A stretch of 64,000 bases of DNA, from positions 1,116,001 to 1,180,000 of the forward strand of contig JAHRBS010000008.1 in assembly GCA_024305745.1 (NCBI GenBank). Reading direction: 5' to 3'. Source of the DNA: Polyporus tsugae (taxonomy: Eukaryota; Basidiomycota; Agaricomycetes; Polyporales; Polyporaceae). Shown piece by piece: positions 57,473 through 64,000 of the stretch; the stretch's first letter is position 1; every line of letters starts with the position of its first letter. The notes beneath the pieces were generated by a model, which was not told the DNA's origin, made no database searches, and saw only the letters and a list, made by a program, of their open reading frames with translations. The translations under genes and the position numbers were made by a program.

Positions 57473-59323
57473 ATGTCCACCTCTTCGCTGGTCGGATCCT
57501 ACGTCGCGCTGCAGATAAACGCGAAGGCGATGGTGGCCGAGTACGCGGACTCGCCCATCCTCGCGCTCGCGAAGGCCCTGGGCACGCAAAAATACGTCGC
57601 CCTCGTCGAAAAGGTACGCGCCACAGTCCACTGGGCCGCTAGAATCCCCACCTGAGCTGCCGAGTGCTGACTTGTGCGGGTGCAGGAAGTGCAAGTCGCC
57701 TCGTGCTCAGACGAGCCGATGTGGCGCGTGTACCGCGTATCCTTTGTCGGCCGCCACACACGCCTCCGCCCCGGTGCTCCCTCGCCCGAGGAGCGGTGCC
57801 TCCCCATCTACCCTGCAAGCCCGTCGTGCCACGCGACGGCGCACGCCCCGGTGCGCCCGTCCAAGCCGTTCCCGAAGCACGACTGTTGCCACCGGCCAGG
57901 AATTGAGACGTTCATCCGCGTCCACCGGCAGCCGCACCACACCCGGCCGCAGTGGACGCTTACCGACGAACAGATGAATCGGGTGGCAGTGATGCGGAAG
58001 AACCTCGACGGCGGCGAGGACGGGGCTGATGATACCGAAGACGGGTCGTACGTGCAGGTGCCCAGGTCCGAGGTGCCTTCGGATGCGAGCGACGCCACAA
58101 TTCGGCAGCCGGTTGCTCTCGCGCCGCACAAGAACGAGCACTTCCCCTTTGTGGTTCATGCCACCAGCAGCAACAGCGGCGGTGGGGGGGTGGTCCCTGA
58201 CAAGGGACTCCCGCTCCTCCCTCCCCCCATAGTACCCCTCAGCCCACTCAACCCCAACTTCAACGCAGTGGCCCGCACGCCATCCCCCCACAGTCATCCG
58301 CCACGCCTATTCACCCCGACCTCGCACATCACGAGCACGAGCGTGGCGGAGACGTCCGTCTCTGAGCTGTTCGACCGCGAGAAGGCGCGGACGCGATACG
58401 ACACGATGGACTCTGTATCCGTCTACTCCGCCGACGCCAACACCGACTCGACTTCAACCTCCGTCGTCGTACTGCTCGAGTCCCCGAGCGCGAGCAAGCT
58501 CGCAGTGTCGATGACGCTCGAGTGCGACGCCGACCTGGAGGACATCCCGCTCGTCGACGTCAGCTTCGACCTCTCAGAGCTCGTTACGATCCCGGACCCC
58601 GCCGACTTCCTCGAGGAGCGCAACGTCGTCGCTCAGTAAGTCGTATTCCTCAAGTGTACGAGCGTGGCTGACGACTAGGGCGAACGCAGCCTCGTCCGCA
58701 AAGCAGAGACCCGGCACCGCAACACGCCCACGCCCTCCGTCCTGAGCGCGAACGCACACAGCGCGTTCGACGCCGAGTCCCGCCGGGTCAGCCTCAGCCT
58801 CTCCCGCGTCCGCTCGTGCCAATCTCAGCGTACACTCGTTGGCTCCCGCGCCACATCGCCACTGTCCGCCCCGCCCCTCCCTCCCGTTCCCGTTCCCGCT
58901 CCCGCTCCCGCTCCTGTCGGGCCGGCGAAGCTGCGCAAGGCCCGGTCTCGCGCATCCTACAGACCACTGCCAGCAGACGCGCGTTCCGTGCGATCCAAAA
59001 ACGGGGAAAGAGACAGGGATTGGAGCGATGAGGAGCGGCGGAAGGAGAAGGAGCGCAAAAGAGGTGACTCCTTCTCGTTCACTATCCTATCCATCCCGGG
59101 CGACGCTGACGGCGTTGCCTTGGCAGAGGAGAGGATTCCGCTCGTCGCGTGGCAATGGCTCACCACGCTCGCGGACGCGCCCGTCCGTGTCATGTTCAAG
59201 CGGCCGGCGCGGACGGTTAGGCGGTGGGTGCTGTATGTCGTGCGGAAGGGAAGGAGGAGGCGGGAGAGCGGAGTGAAGGCCAAGGGAACGTATTGTCTTG
59301 AGGAAAATTCTGAGTTGAACTGA
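57473..59323 (+). CDS. Uncharacterised basidiomycete protein
   Basis: Three exons: about 57473-57614, 57685-58630 and 58691-59323. The N-terminus MSTSSLVGSYVALQINAKAM has a small folded-looking domain (LALAKALGTQKYVALVEKEV). A Cys/His-containing stretch (CLPIYPASPSCHATAHAP, PKHDCCHRPGIETFIRVHR) follows, then a long Pro/Ser-rich disordered region (RTPSPHSHPPRLFTPTSH) and a Val/Asp-rich acidic part (LEDIPLVDVSFDLSEL). The last exon has repeated Pro/Val/Ala (PPVPVPAPAPAPVGP), a basic KNGERDRDWSDEERRKEKER segment and a final hydrophobic/basic domain ending CLEENSELN. No known domain recognised. A TATA box supports the start. Cytosolic or nuclear location is likely from the lack of a signal peptide. 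Confidence 0.6.
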
Positions 59324-59662
59324 TGATGCATGAATTTACGATAGAGGACACCTTGGAGGTGCTTATGACGCCATGCATGATTGTAGACGGTTAGAATGTT
59401 ATGTCTCACCTACTCGCATGCTTGCTCAGTATACGTATATGTTATGTCGGCGGTCTTGGCTTAGACTCTTCGACATGCTCAACTGCATGAATAACAGTGG
59501 CTTATTCGCACACCTAACCTAGCATGGGTGGGATGGTGAACTGACGGTAGGTAAGAAAAACAACAGCGATGGTATCCGCCAGCATACACACCAGCCAGGG
59601 GGAGCAGACAAAATCATATGAGATATCACTCAGCTACGTTATCCATAAAAATAAGACCGTAT

Positions 59663-60897
59663 CAGTCCAGCGTCAAGTCAATGACATCGCCAGGATCATG
59701 CTGGAGCACACCCCGCTGCCTCTGTTCGCGCTTCACGATGGGCTAAGCCGGGAGGAGTTCAAAAAGTCAGACCGTCAATCACGCCGAACGCCAGACAGCG
59801 CCCCACTGCACTCACCACATCTTCGTCGCTCGAGAGGTCGATTACATCCCCAGAAATATCTCCCAGTCCTGACCTAGCGCTAGGCTCTAGCTTGACAGGT
59901 TTCCGCTCTAGCTTGTCCGCAGACGTCGCCCCCCGCCCCTGCTTCATCTGACTTGCGGGACGTGCCTTGGGATTGTTACCACCTTGGCTAGACATGCCCG
60001 CTCTTGGGGGCATGATGCCCCGCGCCTGGAGGATCGCTGTAGACCCATCGAGTTCAAAACCCAACTTCCCATGTCGAGGAGCACATGGAACAAAGCGGAG
60101 CGCACCTGCAGGACGATACCGAAACACGAACTTAGCAACCGGCCCCGCCTTCCTATCCAGCGGCGTGCTCTTCACCCGCGAGTGGCCTCCCTTGGGGTAC
60201 CGCACCGCCCGCCCGAGCCTGCCGTCCATGCCAATGTAGGTTGTAGTGACGCACGTAACGGAGGTCCAATACATGGAGGCACTCACGCGACACAGTGCGC
60301 CCCCACCTTCTTGCTCCGCTCGTGCACGAGGCCCGTGCCCGCGAAGCCGGCCGGCCTGAACGCGGCCTTCCTCGCCTCCTGGTGGACGTGAAAGACGTGG
60401 AACTCAATCGAACCGAGCTTCTCTGCGGGCCACAGGGCGCCATCATCATCTACATACGGTCCGTCACACGCAGGATCCGGGATGAACGTGCTTGCTGCAG
60501 GGGCAGAAGAGGGGGTGACGCACCGGTGGTCTGGAGGCTGGAGAACTGGAAGGGCTGGTAGGTGTCCGCCGAAGCGGTGCGTATGCCCAGACGTTTGTCG
60601 GACACCCCTGGGGGACAGCGCGTCTTTCCGGCGACGTGTCCGTCGACGAAAACCTCCATGCTTGTATAATTGGCGTACGGGCCGTTGTGGTCCCTCCACC
60701 GGACCTGGAACTCCTGAATAGCGAAATTCTGGTCAGTCTACTGTCTGCTAGTGCAGCCTGATGTCATATGTGTGCGAAAAATGCATATGGATGTGCGGTG
60801 GATCAGATACAGTACTTGCCTTGCCACTCTCGCTAGGAATATAACACCCCATGGTCTTCCCGTCCTCTCCCTCCAACTTGACGTCGTACTCGGGCAT
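59663..60897 (-). CDS. DUF7918-type protein with two SUMO-interaction-like motifs
   Basis: Start MPEYDVKLEGEDGKTMGCY matches the basidiomycete DUF7918 pattern, followed by VRWRDHNGPYANYTSMEVFV, DTYQPFQFSSLQT, LGSIEFHVFHVHQEA and VHERSKKVGAHCVAYIG. The distal part is FVFRYRPAGALRFV and a basic/Ser-rich tail. Two motifs stand out near the C-terminus: GDVIDLSSDED and, after the last intron (GTGAGT near 59819 to TAG near 59743), GDVIDLTLD at the very end (stop 59663). Both fit the hydrophobic V-I-D-L core plus acidic residues of SUMO-interaction motifs. Family role is unknown; binding of a sumoylated partner is an inference. Introns also fall near 60820, 60640, 60460 and 60285. Confidence 0.75.
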
Positions 60898-61295
60898 GCG
60901 CTCCCTCCGGCTATCGGATATCCAAACCTCATACCCAAGGTGCAGCATCGCGTTCAGTAAGAAGAAATTCGTCTCAAAGATGTGGTAGTCGAGGGGGAAT
61001 AGCATGATGCAGGAGACGACGGTAGCCATCCGCACGGAGAAACCTCGGATGGGCTTACCCGCCCCGCATGACGCAACTCGTCGCCGAGCGCGTCCCGCGG
61101 ATCGACTTCTGGCCTCTGGCGCGGGGTAAGTATACGTATAAGTAGGCAAATCGATGTGCCGATGTGTCTAGTACATACTTACTACTAGTACACAGTACAA
61201 ATCCAAACCCTGCTGTCCATGTCCGATATCCAGGCGCCGTCCGCTGATCACGCAAGGTGTCGCAAGCATACAAATACCAATCCAGTCGCGCTCAC

Positions 61296-62391
61296 TCAAT
61301 CCACATCGCTCCCCTGCGCCTGCTTTCCGCACTCCTCCTTCTCCTCCACCATCTCTCCATCTACCTCTCCTTCCGCACGCTCGATCGCCACGCACCACAG
61401 CACACGCCCCCAGGGCCTGTCCGCGGTCCGCTCGCTCTTCTTCAGCCGCTCGCAGCAGACGAAGCGCACGGGCTGGCCGTCCCAATACTTCATCATATCG
61501 ATGGAGATCCCGCCGGGGAGACGCAGTGTCACGCCCTCGGGGCTGAACTTGAGGTAGTCGTAGCAGAAGTCCGTCGTGATCACGTCCTATGGGCAACCCG
61601 GTGAGTCCCCTCACTTGCGTTGCAGCGAGAAAGATGCGCAGACCTCAGGCCCAAACACGACTTCTTGCCGCCGGAGAGCGTTTGTGAAATACGACCGTCT
61701 CTTGGAAGGGTTCCCTTGCAACTTCCCGCCCTTAGCGTTCCCGTCTGTCTGGGTTGCCCGCACACGCAGCGCCGAGGTGTCGTCGTTTATAGGCTCCTTT
61801 GGCGGGAACGCTGGGGCCGCAGCGGCGCGGCTCTTCTCGATAGGAGTGTGACGGAAGTAGGGCATAGTCGCGACGAGCGGCGAGAGGGCCCATGGCTTCG
61901 TGCGCGACGCAAGGTCTTGCTCGAGCGTCGGGTCAATGAAGCTATGCGCATGTACAGCCGAGGTCAGGTGAGTATATGCAGGGCGGGGATGATAAAGGTA
62001 CGCACTTCATGAACTTGAGCGCGGCGCTGAACCCCCATGGCAACTTGAGCGACTTGTCGAAGATATTTCCGAACAGCAGTTCGTCCGCGCTGTAATCCTT
62101 CAAGAACCTCCCTGTCCCGCCCGCCGCTCAGCCACCGCCGCCCCGCTCTCCGGAAACCAATGGCAATGGCGGAGACGCACCTTGGACCTGGATGCTCCAG
62201 GTGACCCCGCTCCGCTTCTTGAAGTACTCGCTGTCACCGACTCTCCCCTCCGTGTCGGCGAAGCCCTTGATGTACACGGCGACCTCGCCCTCGAACGCGT
62301 CCGACGTGATCTTAGTCGGCTGTCCCGAGTTCGCCCGGATTGGCACGAGCTGGTCGGGTGTCGGGCCTGCGAGAATCTGGAGGCGGGGCAT
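61296..62391 (-). CDS. DUF1769 family protein
   Basis: Start MPRLQILAGPTPDQLVPIR. The family signatures follow: EGEVAVYIKGF, YFKKRSGVTWSIQVQGRFL, ADELLFGNIFDKSLKLPWGF, FIDPTLEQDL and SRTKPWALSPLVATMPYF. After a short variable linker come RRQEVVFGPEDVITTDFCYD, YLKFSPEGVTLRLPGG and YWDGQPVRFVCCERLK, the conserved C-terminal half. The stop is at 61296. About 320 residues in four exons; introns begin near 62176, 61984 and 61620. Function unknown, but the family is widely conserved in fungi, often single-copy. No signal peptide. Confidence 0.85.
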
Positions 62392-62832
62392 TGAATTTGT
62401 CTTTGAAATTGAATATTAGAGCTGTGTGCGTAGTCTTGTGTGGCGCTGCGTGCAATATGTCGTCTTGCAGGGTAGATGCAAGTAGTCGTGAATGTGGGAG
62501 AGGCGTAGGCCAGCTACGTTCGCAGGGAGTGTTTACGAATATACAGGGACGTGTGGGAAGAGGCGGTGTGTCACTGTGGGAGTACGCAGCATGTACTGTA
62601 CTTAGACTGGATGTTGTTGTGCGTTGAGGGCTCGTCGGCATTTTCCGAGCGGGTATTAGGGAGGTGCTGCTGCTGCTTGCATTCCGTAGTTGCACTCGAC
62701 ACCTCAGCATGCAAGCTGCGGCAGTTATTCCGCTTCAGCCGTGCTACAAAAGCACCACCTTCCCCTAGCAATGAAACACCGCTGTCCTTTCGACTTTCCA
62801 GTACCCCTTCTACCCTGCTTTCACCCTCTACA

Positions 62833-64000
62833 ATGAGCGTCGGCGTCAGATGTTTCCAATGCAAGACGGAACTCCAAGGGTCGGGGACAGGTCACCAACA
62901 CGCCAGTATTACGGGGCACACCTGGCAGCCGGGCTACTATTGCACGGCCTGCGAAGCAATGTTTTTGAAACATAGCGACTGCGAGCAGCATATTGAGCAA
63001 GTCGGGGCTCACGGCAAGAGAGCCCCTACCAAGTCATTCAGCGCGTTCCCTCATCGGTCATCGTCCTCAAGCGCATCGGATCGACCGCCTCTCAAGCCGG
63101 TTGGACGCGTTCCTATTGTCGCGGCGCCGAAGCCGGGTGTATCGTCGTCCCGTGTGTCGCGATCGGAGACAGCGAGCAAGGTATGTCATCTTTCCCAACT
63201 TCACCAGAGATCTATCTTATATCCTAGACCAAGGACTGGTCGTCTCTAAATCTGCCCCAGTGTACCGTGTGTCAGCCGCCAGTGACTTTTTTGTCGAAGG
63301 AATTGCTGGAGGAGGTGAGTCTGAAATCTGACGGATGTTTTGCCTGCGATGAAACCCTCTGATGAACTTGTCGCCACCTCGACAGCATCTCGTGCGCTCG
63401 TCCACCTCCACAAACCGGTGCCGCAACCACCTCCACGAGCTCCAGAACCTGCAACACCATCATCACACCTCATCGTCAAGTGTGCATCCCAAATGTTCTG
63501 ACTGTAGCGCCGGGTTCCTAGAAGATCCTGAACGGGACACGGTGAGCTGCCAGTCCCCTGACTACGTAAATCCCATAGCGGGACACTGAAATTCTGCCAG
63601 CATAGAGCGCAATGTCCGCGTGCTGCGGCACCCGTCGCCGAGTCGACGCGGTGCACCAGTGCGCCACGATCGGGTCTAGATGGAGTTCCAGTTGCGTCCC
63701 CGTCTGCCGGGGAGTCGGGTACGACTCTTGAACCATCCGGACTCGAGGTCTCCTCTCTTCCTCCGAACCCAAGTGCGACGTTGAGCCACCACGACACGGA
63801 GTGCATGCGGTGTTCTTGTTCAGACCATCGTTGCATTGAACGCGCTCCATCCCTCTCGGGGACGGACGCCCAAGGGGACCCTGACACACATGAGCCTCCC
63901 ATCACCCAGGACCAAGATTCGGACTCGGATGTCGGTCTCCCTCAAGTCAACGTGGCTCTCCCGAAAGTAGACAAGGTGTGTTATTTCCATTCGCCCTTGC
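62833..64000 (+). CDS. Cys/His-rich zinc-finger-like protein, partial (runs off right edge)
   Basis: Start MSVGVRCFQCKTELQG. Putative metal-binding sets: CFQC, then CTACEAMFLKHSDCEQHIEQ (a C2H2-like finger with Cys-x2-Cys and spaced His), then after an intron CTVCQPPVTFLSKELLEE, CSDCSAGFLEDPERDT and, after the next intron, HRAQCPRAA. Further on ECMRCSCSDHRC is another Cys-dense stretch. Ser/Arg-rich linkers separate them. Exons join at 63180/63272, 63315/63385 and 63540/63600 in frame and continue to DQDSDSDVGLPQVN before a GTGTGT donor close to the edge. The C-terminus is outside the window. Nucleic-acid or protein binding is likely; no named family recognised. Confidence 0.6.

Overview
This 64 kb window comes from the nuclear genome of a filamentous basidiomycete. 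Genes are broken by many 50-60 base introns with GTRNGT donors, and the content is typical of mushroom-forming Agaricomycetes (UstYa/DUF3328 proteins, DUF7918, DUF1769, DUF7770-like, Rds1 ferritin-like, APH-like kinases). A wood-decay polypore is plausible but cannot be proven from the sequence. Most gene models below were assembled by hand from exons whose reading frames join across GT-AG introns. There is no rRNA, convincing tRNA, CRISPR array or complete autonomous transposon.

Left region (1-12.4 kb): an accessory, cluster-like locus present in two diverged copies. Copy A holds a short secreted-peptide gene, two intact UstYa-like oxidase genes and a decayed beta-lactamase-fold gene. Copy B holds a second, apparently broken copy of the short peptide gene, three UstYa remnants and an intact beta-lactamase-fold gene. 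An MFS transporter gene lies between the copies and an APH-like kinase gene sits inside copy B. A small signal-peptide gene next to UstYa oxidases and a transporter resembles the layout of fungal dikaritin-type RiPP clusters. No tyrosinase, P450 or methyltransferase is seen, so this would be a minimal or novel variant. It is the best candidate for an undescribed system here.

Middle region (13-36.7 kb): a GPI-type aspartic protease, a DUF7770-like protein, a P-loop GTPase-like domain joined in frame to an APH-like kinase, a zinc alcohol dehydrogenase, a single-pass membrane glycoprotein, a MAT2B/RmlD-type reductase, a tiny conserved-looking acidic protein, a GH28 polygalacturonase, the spliceosomal/U6 protein LSM8, an Rds1-type ferritin-like secreted protein and the HOPS/CORVET subunit VPS16.

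Right region (36.9-64 kb): an F-box plus WD40 protein, a SYG1/XPR1 phosphate exporter, an arrestin-like protein, a gene-poor stretch of about 5.5 kb carrying a 570 bp TIR element with TA duplications, a head-to-head pair of mitochondrial genes (MIX17-like twin CX9C protein and an mL45-like ribosomal protein), an unrecognised basic/proline-rich protein, a DUF7918 protein with two SUMO-interaction-like motifs, a DUF1769 protein, and a Cys/His-rich protein running off the right edge.
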